Notes: generated from the letters alone by a model not told the origin. Counted from the stretch's first letter, positions 23,574 through 31,704 are shown. The stretch: DNA of 39,727 nt from CBFGTJ01 sp965651815 (GCA_965651815.1 CBFGTJ010000006.1:1-39727), one strand, 5' to 3'. Numbers and translations: made by a program.

Positions 23574-24164
23574 TTACCCGGCGGTAGGTTCAGCGTCGAC
23601 GGCGCGGAGGCGGTAGAGCACGTGGCGCCGGAGCGGGTGCCCCTCGGGCATCGAGGGGTGGTCGAAGTCCTCGCTCGGGTCGCGGCGCATCCCGAGCTTC
23701 TCCATCACGCGCCGGGACGCCGCGTTGCCGACGCTGGTGAACGACACGACCTCGTCCAGGCCCAGCACCCCGAACGCGTGGCCGATGGCCGCCCGGGCGC
23801 CCTCGGTGGCGTACCCCTGGCCCCAGTGCTCCTTCGCGAGGCGCCACCCCACCTCGACGCACGGGGTGAACGGCGCGTCGAACGACGGCACGGCCAGGCC
23901 GACGAACCCGATGAACGGGGCGACGCCCGGCACCTCGACCGCCCACAGCGACGGCTCACCCCGCGCCGCCCGCTCCCGGATGGCCGCGGCGTGCCGGTCC
24001 GACTCCTCCCGCGTCAGCGGCGCGGGGAAGTGGCGCATCACCTCGGGGTCCGCGTTGAGGCGCGCGTAGGGCTCCAGGTCCTCGTCCCGCCACGGACGCA
24101 GCAGGAGGCGCGCCGTGCGCAGTTCAGGCTGTGATGCGCCGCCCGAGCCGCCCTGGGACCCCAC
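23574..24164 (-). CDS. GNAT-family N-acetyltransferase (RimJ/RimL type)
   Basis: The 196-residue protein shows the RimJ-like pattern: LRTARLLLRPWRDEDLEPYARLNADPEVMRHFP at the N terminus, substrate strand EVGWRLAKEHWGQGYATEGARAAIGHAF with the acetyl-CoA pyrophosphate loop (WGQGYATE), and VSFTSVGNAASRRVMEKLGMRR. Members acetylate protein N termini or small amines; the acceptor here is unknown. GTG 24164 is chosen since a TACCGT box ends 7 nt upstream and no other start suits. It diverges from ccr. Confidence 0.85.
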   Translation of the reverse strand: MGSQGGSGGASQPELRTARLLLRPWRDEDLEPYARLNADPEVMRHFPAPLTREESDRHAAAIRERAARGEPSLWAVEVPGVAPFIGFVGLAVPSFDAPFTPCVEVGWRLAKEHWGQGYATEGARAAIGHAFGVLGLDEVVSFTSVGNAASRRVMEKLGMRRDPSEDFDHPSMPEGHPLRRHVLYRLRAVDAEPTAG

Positions 24165-24171
24165 GGCGTCG

Positions 24172-24177
24172 ACGGTA
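24172..24177 (-). promoter_or_regulatory. -10 box TACCGT, probably leaderless GNAT transcript
   Basis: On the minus strand TACCGT ends 7 nt before GTG 24164, the same spacing as in front of the TIM-barrel gene. Confidence 0.45.
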
Positions 24178-24255
24178 CCGGCGGGGCGGACGGTGTCGCC
24201 GGAGCCCGACCGCGCCGGTGGGCCACCACACCCCCCGCCCGTCCGGGGGCGACCG

Positions 24256-24285
24256 TTGGAACCCTCGGTTACCGCCCGGTAGGTT
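24256..24285 (+). promoter_or_regulatory. sigma-A-type promoter of ccr, leaderless
   Basis: TTGGAA (24256-24261) and TAGGTT (24280-24285) are spaced by 18 nt, and the ATG of ccr follows 8 nt after the -10. The transcript would start at or next to the ATG. No ribosome site is visible. Confidence 0.6.
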
Positions 24286-24293
24286 GCGCGCCC

Positions 24294-25643
24294 ATGCAGG
24301 AGATCCTCGAGGCCATCCAGTCCGGCGCGTCCGGCGACGACATCGCACACCTCCCGATCCCGGAGTCGACCCGGGCAGCACACGTGCTGCGCTCCGAAGC
24401 CGGCATGTGGGACGGCGTCGAGTCCGCCGACAAGGATCCCCGCAAGAGCCTGCACGTGGGTGAGGTCCCGCTCCCGGAGATCGCGCCCGACGAGGCGGTC
24501 ATCGCGGTGATGGCCTCCTCGATCAACTTCAACACGGTGTGGACCTCGATCTTCGAGCCGCTCCCGACCTTCGGGTTCCTGGACCGCCTCGGCCGGGAGT
24601 CGAAGTGGGGCGCGCGCCACGCACAGGACTTCCACGTCGTCGGCTCGGACGCCTCGGGCGTCGTGCTGCGCGTCGGCTCCGCGGTGCGCAACTGGAAGCC
24701 CGGTGACCGGGTGACCGTGCACTGCAACTACATCGACGACCAGGACCCCTCGGCGCACGACGACTCGATGCTCGCCGCGAACCAGCGGATCTGGGGCTTC
24801 GAGACCAACTACGGCGGCCTCGCCGACCTCTCCATCGTCAAGGCGAACCAGCTGATGCCGAAGCCGGCGCACCTGAGCTGGGAGGAGGCGGCGGTCAACG
24901 CGCTCTGCGGGTCGACCAGCTACCGCATGCTCGTCGGCAAGCACGCCGCCCGCATGAAGCAGGGCGACATCGTGTTCATCTGGGGCGCCACGGGCGGCAT
25001 CGGCGCCTACGCCACCCAGCTCGTCCTCAACGGCGGCGGCATCCCCGTCGGCGTCGTGTCGTCGCCGGACCGCGTGAAGCTGCTGCAGGCGATGGGCTGC
25101 GAGCACGTCATCGACCGCCGCGCCGAGGGCTACAAGTTCTGGGCCGACGAGCACACCCAGGACGAGAGCGAGTGGCGCCGGCTCGGCAAGAAGGTGCGCG
25201 AGCTCGTCGGTGACGACCCCGACATCGTCTTCGAGCACCCGGGTCGTCAGACCATGGGCGCCTCGGTGTTCATCGCGAAGCGCGGCGGCACGATCGTCAC
25301 CTGCGCCGCGACCTCCGGCTACATGATCGAGTACGACAACCGGCACCTCTGGATGAAGCTGAAGAGGATCGTGTCCTCCCACTTCGCGAACTACCAGGAG
25401 GCGTGGGAGATGAACCGCCTCATCGACCGCGGGGTCATCCAGCCGGTGATGTCGGAGCTGTACACGCTCGACCAGGTCGGCGACGCCGCGCTGAAGGTCC
25501 ACCGCAACGAGGCCGAGGGCAAGCTCGGCGTGCTCTGCCTCGCGCCCGAGCCCGGCCAGGGCATCACCGACCCCGACAAGCGCGAGGCGATCGGCGAGGA
25601 CAGGATCACCCTGTACCAGCGCCACGCCCGCGGCGAGCTCTGA
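24294..25643 (+). CDS. ccr: crotonyl-CoA carboxylase/reductase
   Basis: Ccr converts crotonyl-CoA, CO2 and NADPH to ethylmalonyl-CoA, the key step of the ethylmalonyl-CoA pathway and a source of polyketide extender units. The 449-residue length is typical. Diagnostic stretches are INFNTVWTSIFEPLPTFGFLDRLGRESKWGARHAQDFHVVGSDASGVV at 76-123 (continuous), WGFETNYGGLADL (the CO2-binding Phe-Glu pair), NADPH-loop IWGATGGIGAYATQLV and FEHPGRQTMGASVF. It belongs to the medium-chain dehydrogenase family. It is followed after 49 nt by an epimerase gene on the same strand, presumably co-transcribed. Confidence 0.95.
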   Translation: MQEILEAIQSGASGDDIAHLPIPESTRAAHVLRSEAGMWDGVESADKDPRKSLHVGEVPLPEIAPDEAVIAVMASSINFNTVWTSIFEPLPTFGFLDRLGRESKWGARHAQDFHVVGSDASGVVLRVGSAVRNWKPGDRVTVHCNYIDDQDPSAHDDSMLAANQRIWGFETNYGGLADLSIVKANQLMPKPAHLSWEEAAVNALCGSTSYRMLVGKHAARMKQGDIVFIWGATGGIGAYATQLVLNGGGIPVGVVSSPDRVKLLQAMGCEHVIDRRAEGYKFWADEHTQDESEWRRLGKKVRELVGDDPDIVFEHPGRQTMGASVFIAKRGGTIVTCAATSGYMIEYDNRHLWMKLKRIVSSHFANYQEAWEMNRLIDRGVIQPVMSELYTLDQVGDAALKVHRNEAEGKLGVLCLAPEPGQGITDPDKREAIGEDRITLYQRHARGEL

Positions 25644-25692
25644 TCACCGCGGAGCGACCGACCCACCCACGCCGATCCACGAAAGAGCCGAC

Positions 25693-26103
25693 ATGAGCGA
25701 GATGATCCTGACCGAGATCGACCACGTGGCGATCGCGGTGCGCGACCTCGAAGCCGCGATCGACTTCTACCGCCGGGCGTTCGGTGCGGAGGTGCACCAC
25801 CGCGAGATCGTCGAGTCCGACGGTGTCGAGGAGGCCCTGGTCAAGGTGGCCGACAGCTACATCCAGCTGACCGCGGCCACCCGCCCGGACTCGCCGATCG
25901 CGAAGTCGATCGAGAAGCGCGGCGAGGGGCTCCACCACATCGGCTACCGGGTCGACGACTGCGCCGAGGCGCTCGCCAAGATGGTCGCCGCCGGTGCCAC
26001 CCCGATCGACAAGGAGCCGCGACCCGGTTCCCGGGGCACGACGGTGGCGTTCGTGCACCCCAAGGGCGCCTTCGGCACCCTCATCGAGCTCGTCGAGGAG
26101 TGA
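25693..26103 (+). CDS. mce: ethylmalonyl-CoA/methylmalonyl-CoA epimerase
   Basis: The 136-residue protein is a vicinal-oxygen-chelate fold enzyme: IDHVAIAVRDLEAAIDFYRRAFGAEV at the N terminus, GEGLHHIGYRVDD in the middle, and FVHPKGAFGTLIELVEE at the end, providing the His, Gln/His and Glu metal ligands of the methylmalonyl-CoA epimerase family. It would interconvert the 2R and 2S forms of ethylmalonyl- or methylmalonyl-CoA, directly downstream of Ccr in the pathway. Its last 23 nt overlap the end of the anti-sigma gene on the other strand. Confidence 0.93.
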   Translation: MSEMILTEIDHVAIAVRDLEAAIDFYRRAFGAEVHHREIVESDGVEEALVKVADSYIQLTAATRPDSPIAKSIEKRGEGLHHIGYRVDDCAEALAKMVAAGATPIDKEPRPGSRGTTVAFVHPKGAFGTLIELVEE

Positions 26104-26392
26104 TCCCACGCGGGGTCACCGCCTGACGGGCACGCCGCCGACCGGCGCTCCTGCGTCGGGCGCCGTTGCGGCGCGGGGCCGCGGCGACCCGCGCCAGCAC
26201 CGAGCTGACCAGGTCCGGGACGGGCTCCGCGCTGCGGATCCGCGCCGGGCGCAGCAGGGCACCGGCCCCGCCGGCGAACGCCGCGCACGTCGGGCACCGA
26301 CCGACGTGCGCCTCCAGCTCGGCGGGGTCCACGCCGGGGTCCTCGGCGTCGAGCTGTGCGGAGATCGCGTCCTGCGCCGTGAGGCAGTCCAT
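26081..26392 (-). CDS. zinc-finger anti-sigma factor (zf-HC2 type), soluble
   Basis: The 103-residue protein has the anti-sigma zinc motif HVGRCPTC (His29-x3-Cys33-x2-Cys36) plus Cys3, in the pattern of ZAS-domain anti-sigma factors. There is no membrane segment; the C terminus is very arginine-rich (RRNGARRRSAGRRRARQ). It therefore resembles soluble redox- or zinc-sensing anti-sigma factors. The SigC-like sigma gene starts 99 nt away on the opposite strand, its likely partner. The gene ends inside mce on the opposite strand (23-nt overlap). A GGAACC motif 30 nt upstream on its strand (26422-26427) hints at ECF control, without a good -10. Confidence 0.75.
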   Translation of the reverse strand: MDCLTAQDAISAQLDAEDPGVDPAELEAHVGRCPTCAAFAGGAGALLRPARIRSAEPVPDLVSSVLARVAAAPRRNGARRRSAGRRRARQAVTPRGITPRRAR

Positions 26393-26491
26393 GCGCGGGT
26401 AGTCGTCGCCCACGCCCACGCGGTTCCTGCGTCGTGCGTTCCCGGCCGGGGGCGATTGGCCCGGGGCGTCGAGCAGCGGGACACTGGGTGG

Positions 26492-27067
26492 GTGGACGAG
26501 CTGACGCGACTGGCCCTCGCCGCGGGGGACGGTGACCGTCGGGCGCTCGCTGCCTTCGTCCGGGCGAGCCAGGTCGAGGTGTGGCGGTTGTGCGCCCACC
26601 TGGTCGACCCCGACGCCGCGGACGACCTCACCCAGGAGGTCTACGAGCGCGCCGTGCCGGCCCTGCGCCGGTTCCGCGGTGAGTCCAGCGCCCGGACCTG
26701 GCTCCTCACGATCACGCGCAGGACCTGCGCCGACCACCTCCGCCGCGTGGTCCGCCGGCGGCGCCTCCTCGAGCGCGTGGCCGCCACGACGACCGAGTCG
26801 GACGCGCTGGTGCCCGACGTCGGCGACGTCGTCGCGGGCGACGACATCGACGCGCTCGTGTCCACGCTGGACCCGGACCGTCGCACGGCGTTCGTCCTGA
26901 CCCAGGTGCTGGGCCTGTCCTACGCGGAGGCGGCCGAGGTCAGCCGCGTGCCGATCGGCACCATCCGCTCCCGCGTGGCCCGCGCCCGGGCCGAGCTCCT
27001 CGAACGCCTCAGGGTCCTCGACGCGGCGCCGGCGCAGCGGCCCGCCGCGGGTCAGGTCGGTTCGTAG
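26492..27067 (+). CDS. ECF RNA polymerase sigma factor, SigC-like
   Basis: The 191-residue protein resembles mycobacterial SigC: region 2 ALAAFVRASQVEVWRLCAHLVDPDAADDLTQEVYERAVPALRRFRGESSARTWLLTITRRTCADHLRR, then region 4 LDPDRRTAFVLTQVLGLSYAEAAEVSRVPIGTIRSRVARARAEL. GTG 26492 is used because no ATG fits; no clear ribosome site is present. A divergent zinc anti-sigma gene lies upstream and an ABC exporter starts 2 nt downstream, so the exporter is probably in its operon. Confidence 0.9.
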   Translation: MDELTRLALAAGDGDRRALAAFVRASQVEVWRLCAHLVDPDAADDLTQEVYERAVPALRRFRGESSARTWLLTITRRTCADHLRRVVRRRRLLERVAATTTESDALVPDVGDVVAGDDIDALVSTLDPDRRTAFVLTQVLGLSYAEAAEVSRVPIGTIRSRVARARAELLERLRVLDAAPAQRPAAGQVGS

Positions 27068-27069
27068 GC

Positions 27070-28095
27070 ATGGACGAGCGGGGGCGAGGGGGTGCGGTGG
27101 CCGAGGACGGTTCCACTTCGGGTACGCCGGCGGTGGAGGTCCGGGGCCTCCGCAAGACCTACGGGTCGCTGGCCGCGGTCGACGGCGTCGACCTCACCGT
27201 CGAGCCCGGCGAGACCTTCGGCTTCCTCGGCCCGAACGGGGCCGGCAAGTCGACCACCATCAAGATCCTCTGCACCCTCGTCGCCCCGACGAGCGGCGAG
27301 GCGCGGGTCGCCGGCTACGACGTCGTGCGCGAGCGGGCGGAGGTCCGCCGCCACATCGGCCTCGTGTTCCAGGACACGACGCTCGACACCTACCTCTCGG
27401 CGGAGCTCAACCTCCGCTTCCACGCCGAGCTCTACGGCATCCCACGCGACGCGGTCGAGCCGCGGATGCGGCAGGTGCTCGAGATGGTCGGCCTGTGGGA
27501 GCGCCGTGGCGACAAGGTGCAGAACTTCTCCGGCGGCATGAAGCGCCGCCTGGAGATCGCACGCGGGCTGATGCACTCGCCGCGGGTGCTGTTCCTCGAC
27601 GAGCCGACCGTCGGGCTCGACCCGCAGACGCGGGCGTCGATCTGGGAGTACATCGAGGAGCTGCGCGAGCGCGAGCAGATCACGATCTTCCTCACGACCC
27701 ACTACATGGACGAGGCGGAGAACTGCGACCGCATCGCGATCATGGACGCGGGCCGGATCGTCGCCCTCGACACGCCGGAGGCGCTCAAGGCGTCGGTCGG
27801 TGTCGACCGGGTGCGCATCACCACCGCGGACGACGACGCGGCGATCGCCGCGCTGAAGGAGCGCTTCGGCCTGGAGGCGGAGGTGCGCGACGGGTTCGTC
27901 ACCTTCGGGGTCGCGGACGGGGAGCGGTTCGTGCCGCGGCTCTTCGACGAGCTCGACCTGCCGATCCGGTCGGTCGAGACCACCCGCCCCTCGCTCGACG
28001 ACGTCTTCCTCAGCTACACGGGTCGGACGATCCGCGACGCGGAGGCCACCGCCGGGGACCGCAACCGCTCGTTCATGCAGGCGGCCAGGCGGTGA
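27070..28095 (+). CDS. ABC exporter ATP-binding protein (DrrA-like)
   Basis: The 341-residue ATPase has Walker A GPNGAGKST (about 56-64), Q-loop VFQDTTLD, signature NFSGGMKRR, Walker B VLFLDEPTVGLDP and H-loop TTHYMDEAE. The C-terminal extension (about 240-320) fits the DrrA/antibiotic-exporter branch. With the permease at 28100 it would form an exporter for a drug or lipid. ATG 27070 lies 2 nt after the sigma stop; GTG 27097 with GAGGGGG upstream is an alternative start. Confidence 0.93.
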   Translation: MDERGRGGAVAEDGSTSGTPAVEVRGLRKTYGSLAAVDGVDLTVEPGETFGFLGPNGAGKSTTIKILCTLVAPTSGEARVAGYDVVRERAEVRRHIGLVFQDTTLDTYLSAELNLRFHAELYGIPRDAVEPRMRQVLEMVGLWERRGDKVQNFSGGMKRRLEIARGLMHSPRVLFLDEPTVGLDPQTRASIWEYIEELREREQITIFLTTHYMDEAENCDRIAIMDAGRIVALDTPEALKASVGVDRVRITTADDDAAIAALKERFGLEAEVRDGFVTFGVADGERFVPRLFDELDLPIRSVETTRPSLDDVFLSYTGRTIRDAEATAGDRNRSFMQAARR

Positions 28096-28099
28096 CTCG

Positions 28100-29005
28100 A
28101 TGACCACGGGCGGCAACGCGAGGACGGCGACCGATCGGCAGACCACGGCGAGCGGGTTGCAGGTCGTCCCGGTGAGCGTGGCTCGGCCGGGGCCCGCGCA
28201 GGACTACCGGGCCGTGAAGGTCGTGCTGCAGCGCGAGCTGATCCGCTTCGGGCAGGACCGCACCCGCATCCTCTCCGCGCTCGTGCAGCCGGTGCTGTTC
28301 CTGTTCGTGCTCGGCACCGGCCTGTCCTCGCTCACGGAGGGCAGCACCGGGGGAGTGGACCTGCGGACGTTCATGTTCCCCGGCATCGTCGCGACCTCGA
28401 CGCTGTTCACCGCGATGTTCTCCGCGGTGTCGATCGTGTGGGACCGGGAGTTCGGCTTCCTGCGCGAGATGCTCGTCGCGCCGGTGCGCCGCAGCTCGAT
28501 CATGGTGGGCAAGGCGCTCGGCGGCGCGGCGGTCGCGACCCTGCAGGCGTGCCTGGTGATGGTGTTCGCCCCGCTGGTCGACGTGTCGCTGAGCCCGCTG
28601 CTCGTCGCGCAGCTGATCCCGCTGGTGTTCCTGCTCGCGTTCACGCTGACCTCGTTCGGCCTCGTCATCGCGGCGCGCATCCAGCAGATGCAGACGGTCA
28701 TGAGCATCATGCAGATGCTGCTGCTGCCGATGTCGTTCCTGTCGGGCGCGCTCTACCCGATCTCGAACCTGCCGCAGTGGCTCGCGGTGCTGATCCGGGT
28801 CAACCCGATCACCTACGCCGTCAGCGCGGTGCGCACCGCGGTGTTCGACGGGATCGACGCGCCGGAGCGGGCGCGGGAGGTGCTGAACCCGCCGGTCACG
28901 TGGTGGGGGTGGGCGGTGCCGTTCTGGCTCGAGATCGTGATCGTCGCCCTGCTCGGCGCAGCCTTCCTCGTCGTCGCGGTGCGGCAGTTCGAGAAGGCCG
29001 AGTAG
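28100..29005 (+). CDS. ABC-2 type exporter permease (DrrB-like)
   Basis: The 301-residue protein has a cytoplasmic N terminus of about 45 residues and six membrane segments of the ABC-2 family. Typical are VFLFVLGTGLSSL, FPGIVATSTLFTAMFSAVSIVWDREFGFLREMLVAPVRRSSIMVGKALG and MSFLSGALYPISNLPQWLAVLIRVNPITYAVSAVR. It follows the ATPase gene by 4 nt and would form the transport channel. The substrate is not deducible. Confidence 0.93.
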   Translation: MTTGGNARTATDRQTTASGLQVVPVSVARPGPAQDYRAVKVVLQRELIRFGQDRTRILSALVQPVLFLFVLGTGLSSLTEGSTGGVDLRTFMFPGIVATSTLFTAMFSAVSIVWDREFGFLREMLVAPVRRSSIMVGKALGGAAVATLQACLVMVFAPLVDVSLSPLLVAQLIPLVFLLAFTLTSFGLVIAARIQQMQTVMSIMQMLLLPMSFLSGALYPISNLPQWLAVLIRVNPITYAVSAVRTAVFDGIDAPERAREVLNPPVTWWGWAVPFWLEIVIVALLGAAFLVVAVRQFEKAE

Positions 29006-29058
29006 CGCGGTCGCACCGATCGGCAGCGGCGGCCCGACGTGCGGGCGCGGCGCGCCGG

Positions 29059-29083
29059 TCACGCGCCGATCACGCGCCGATCA
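29059..29083. repeat. short 11-nt tandem repeat between convergent genes
   Basis: TCACGCGCCGA occurs twice in tandem (29059-29069 and 29070-29080) with a further TCA, in the 92-nt gap between the permease and sulfatase genes. The rest of the gap is GC-rich and shows nothing else. Confidence 0.7.
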
Positions 29084-29097
29084 GGCGGCGCACCGGT

Positions 29098-30666
29098 TCA
29101 GACCGGCGCCTGCACCTCGAGCCGGGGTGTGCGGGCGGGCGGTTGGCTGTCGCGCAGCTGGGCGACCAGGTCGTCGCGCAGGGCCCGCACCGCGGGGTCG
29201 TCCCAGCGGTTGACCTGCTGCAGCGGGTCCTCCTCGAGGGAGTACAGCTCGCCCTCGGAACCGTCGTGCACCGTGCCGGGCAGGTACTCGGTGCACACCC
29301 AGCCGTCGCGGGTGATCGTGCGCAGGTGGATCCCGACGCCGAACAGCTCGCTGTCCCACGCGGTGAGCTGCTGGTCGATCCCGCGTGCGGCGGCGTCCTC
29401 GTCGTCGATGGGGAGCGGCGCGCCCTGCATCCACTCGGGCACCTCCAGCCCGGCGACCTCGCAGAACGTCGGCGCGAGGTCGATCAGCCCGACCGGCGCG
29501 CGCACGACCGCCGGCGTCGTGCCCCGCGACGGCGCCGGCCGCCACACGAGCGGCAGCCGCATCAGCGAGTCGACGTGGTACGGGCCCTTGAAGAGCAGGC
29601 CGTAGTCGCCCTGCAGCTCGCCGTGGTCGGTGGTGAACACGACGTCGAGGTCCTCGCCCCAGCCGCGCGCGTCGATCGCCGCGAGCACCCGGCCGAGCGC
29701 CTCGTCGATGAGCTCGCACTCGATCGCGTTGAGGGCGTTCACCTCGCGCACCTGGTCGGCGGTGAGCGTGGACGGCACCCAGCTCGACGGCGCCTCGTAG
29801 TTCGACACGAGCTCGCCGTCGTACCAGAGCCGCCAGTGGCGCGGCTTGCCGTCGAGGATCCGCTCGCGCGCCGCGGCCGTCTCCGGATACCCGGCGGGCA
29901 GCGGCACGTCGCGCCAGTCGATGCGGTGCAGCTCCGACGCGGGCGGGTCCCACGGGTGGTGCGGGTCCGGGAAGCTCATCCAGCAGAACCACTCGTCGTC
30001 GTCGCCGAGCCCGTCGAGCCACTCGATCGTGCGATCCGCGACCCAGTCGGTGTGGTACCACTCCCGCGGGATCTGGTTGTGCTTCACCTGCGGTGCGCCG
30101 GTGTCGCCGTAGCCGGCCGAGTTGACCTCCAGGTCACCGTCGAGCACCTGGTAGTACTCGCCGACCGCCTCGGGGTGGTTGGCGCCGAGCCACTTCGCGT
30201 AGTGCAGCCAGCCGACGGCGCCGTGGGTCGCGAGGCGAAGGTGCTCGAACCCGCGGTGGGGTCCCGGCAGGCCGTCGAACTGCTCGTGCTCGACGGTGTC
30301 CGCTCCGGTCGCGGCCAGGCGGTTCTCGTCGAAGCGGCCCAACGGGTCGAGGAAGGGCTCGAAGTGCGACTTGCCGATGAGCGCGGTGCGCATGCCCGAG
30401 CGGTGCAGCAGCGTCGCGACCGACGGTGCGTCGGTGGGGAGCGGCACCCCGTTCATCCACACGCCGTGCGTCGCCGGGTGCTGGCCCGACAGGATCGTCG
30501 AGCGCGAGGGCATGCACACCACCGACTGGGGCACGGCCCGCTCGTAGCGGATGCCCTGCTCGGCGAGCGAGTCGACCACGGGCGTGCGCGCCAGCGTGCC
30601 GCCGTTGCAGCCGAGCGTGTCGTAGCGCTGCTGGTCCGTGGTCACCAGCAGGATCCGTCGCGTCAT
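29098..30666 (-). CDS. arylsulfatase-family hydrolase (formylglycine-dependent)
   Basis: The 522-residue protein has the type I sulfatase signature CMPSR (Cys51 to formylglycine, Arg55) followed by STILSGQHPATHGVWMN. Metal ligands are provided by TTDQQRYD (about 9-16) and VVFTTDHGELQGDYGLLFKG (about 340-360). It has no signal peptide, so it would act in the cytoplasm on an internalised sulfate ester; the substrate is unknown. It needs a formylglycine-generating enzyme, not encoded in this window. Its start overlaps the SRPBCC gene stop by 4 nt (ATGA). Confidence 0.92.
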   Translation of the reverse strand: MTRRILLVTTDQQRYDTLGCNGGTLARTPVVDSLAEQGIRYERAVPQSVVCMPSRSTILSGQHPATHGVWMNGVPLPTDAPSVATLLHRSGMRTALIGKSHFEPFLDPLGRFDENRLAATGADTVEHEQFDGLPGPHRGFEHLRLATHGAVGWLHYAKWLGANHPEAVGEYYQVLDGDLEVNSAGYGDTGAPQVKHNQIPREWYHTDWVADRTIEWLDGLGDDDEWFCWMSFPDPHHPWDPPASELHRIDWRDVPLPAGYPETAAARERILDGKPRHWRLWYDGELVSNYEAPSSWVPSTLTADQVREVNALNAIECELIDEALGRVLAAIDARGWGEDLDVVFTTDHGELQGDYGLLFKGPYHVDSLMRLPLVWRPAPSRGTTPAVVRAPVGLIDLAPTFCEVAGLEVPEWMQGAPLPIDDEDAAARGIDQQLTAWDSELFGVGIHLRTITRDGWVCTEYLPGTVHDGSEGELYSLEEDPLQQVNRWDDPAVRALRDDLVAQLRDSQPPARTPRLEVQAPV

Positions 30667-31073
30667 CGTCCCGCTCCCTCCGACACGAGCTGTTCGAGGT
30701 GTTCGAGCGCCTCCCCGGACGCGCCGCCGATGACCAGGGCGAGCACGTCGGGGCGCGCGTCGGTGCCGTAGACCACGAGGCTGGTGCCGTCACCGAGGTC
30801 GATCACGTCGACGGTGCCCAGGTGCTCCCGGAACGCCGCCCCGGTGATGCGGTACTGGAACCGGCGCAGGATCGGGTCGACGGTCACGATGCGCTCGGTG
30901 AGGTGCAACCCGGACGCCAGCTCGACGGTCCGGAACCTCCCCTCGTCGTCCTCCCCGAGCGTGCAGTCCACGATCCCCGGGAACCAGCGGTGGATCGAGC
31001 CGGGGTCGCCGACCACGGCCCAGAGGTCGTCGGCCGGTCGGGCGATCCGGCGTTCTCGCCGTACGGTTGCCAC
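30663..31073 (-). CDS. SRPBCC-family (polyketide cyclase/START-like) protein
   Basis: The 136-residue protein fits the SRPBCC helix-grip fold: RRIARPADDLWAVVGDPGSIHRWFPGIVDC, then HLTERIVTVDPILRRFQYRITG, then GTVDVIDLGDGTSLVVYGTD and a C-terminal helix ASGEALEHLEQLVS. Such proteins bind hydrophobic ligands in a deep pocket. GTG 31073 is preferred because the fold starts there; the open frame upstream to 31244 is low-quality proline/arginine-rich sequence. It is coupled by ATGA to the sulfatase gene, so both may handle the same compound. Confidence 0.85.
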   Translation of the reverse strand: MATVRRERRIARPADDLWAVVGDPGSIHRWFPGIVDCTLGEDDEGRFRTVELASGLHLTERIVTVDPILRRFQYRITGAAFREHLGTVDVIDLGDGTSLVVYGTDARPDVLALVIGGASGEALEHLEQLVSEGAGR

Positions 31074-31236
31074 CCCACCATGGTGCCAGGAATTCGCACC
31101 GGGAGTGCACGATCTTGGTGGAGGTGGATCGGCGGGCGGTCGCGGGCGGGGCCGGAGGCGGGCCGCGGAGGGGAGGCAGTAGCGTGCGGCATGACCGGCC
31201 GAACGGCCGGCCCCTCGGAAGATCGGGAAGGCGACC

Positions 31237-31620
31237 ATGAGCAAGGCGCGTCGTAAGGCAGAGAAGATGGAAGCGGGGGCCGCTCAGCTGGAGTCGGCCC
31301 TCGAGCGCACGCAGAAGGCCCTCGAGGCGGCGGAGAAGGTGGAGGCGGCCGGCGGCAAGCGGCGCTCCGGCCGGTTCTTCAAGTTCGTCCTGCTCGCGAC
31401 CCTCGTGGGGGTCGCGATCGTGATGGTGCGCAAGGCGATGGGCGGGGGCGCAGGGTCCTCGGGCTACCAGCCGGTGAGCTCGAGCGGCACCGGCTCGACC
31501 GGGACCAGCGCGACCGGGACCAGCAACTCGTCGACGGGGGCGAACGGCGACTCGCCGAGCGCGGGCTCCTCGTCGGACGAGGGGTCCTCCAGCGAGGAGG
31601 TCGACGAGCCGACGGCGTGA
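31237..31620 (+). CDS. small one-pass membrane protein with coiled coil and Ser/Gly-rich tail
   Basis: The 127-residue protein has a charged helical N terminus (MSKARRKAEKMEAGAAQLESALERTQKALEAAEKVEAA, probable coiled coil), one membrane segment (FFKFVLLATLVGVAIVMV, about 46-63) and an extracytoplasmic tail of Ser, Gly and Thr with acidic end. I do not recognise the family. GGGAAGG precedes the ATG. It stands just before the SigF operon but has its own upstream region and is not necessarily part of it. Confidence 0.75.
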   Translation: MSKARRKAEKMEAGAAQLESALERTQKALEAAEKVEAAGGKRRSGRFFKFVLLATLVGVAIVMVRKAMGGGAGSSGYQPVSSSGTGSTGTSATGTSNSSTGANGDSPSAGSSSDEGSSSEEVDEPTA

Positions 31621-31640
31621 TTCCCGCCGGGGGCGGGCCC

Positions 31641-31666
31641 GTTTGGCCCGTCCGGAGCCCGGGTAG
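31641..31666 (+). promoter_or_regulatory. SigF/SigB-type promoter of the partner-switching operon
   Basis: GTTT (31641-31644), 16 nt and GGGTAG (31661-31666) match the SigF/SigB promoter form GTTT-N15/16-GGGTA of actinobacteria. It ends 38 nt before ATG 31705, leaving a leader with the GAGAGG ribosome site. It implies that SigF, encoded last in the operon, activates its own operon. A GC-rich hairpin (31631-31653) overlaps the -35. Confidence 0.6.
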
Positions 31667-31704
31667 TGGCGGGCGACCCCAGCCCCGGCACGTCGAGAGG
31701 CTCC

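Noticed and set aside
23574..25625. Long minus-strand frame spanning the GNAT gene and the reverse of ccr
   Set aside because: Only its last 196 codons show acetyltransferase motifs; the rest is the antisense of ccr.
31631..31653. Nine-base-pair hairpin after the small membrane-protein gene as a terminator
   Set aside because: It overlaps the SigF-type promoter and has one G-T pair and no T-tract; a terminator role is possible but not better supported than chance at this GC content.
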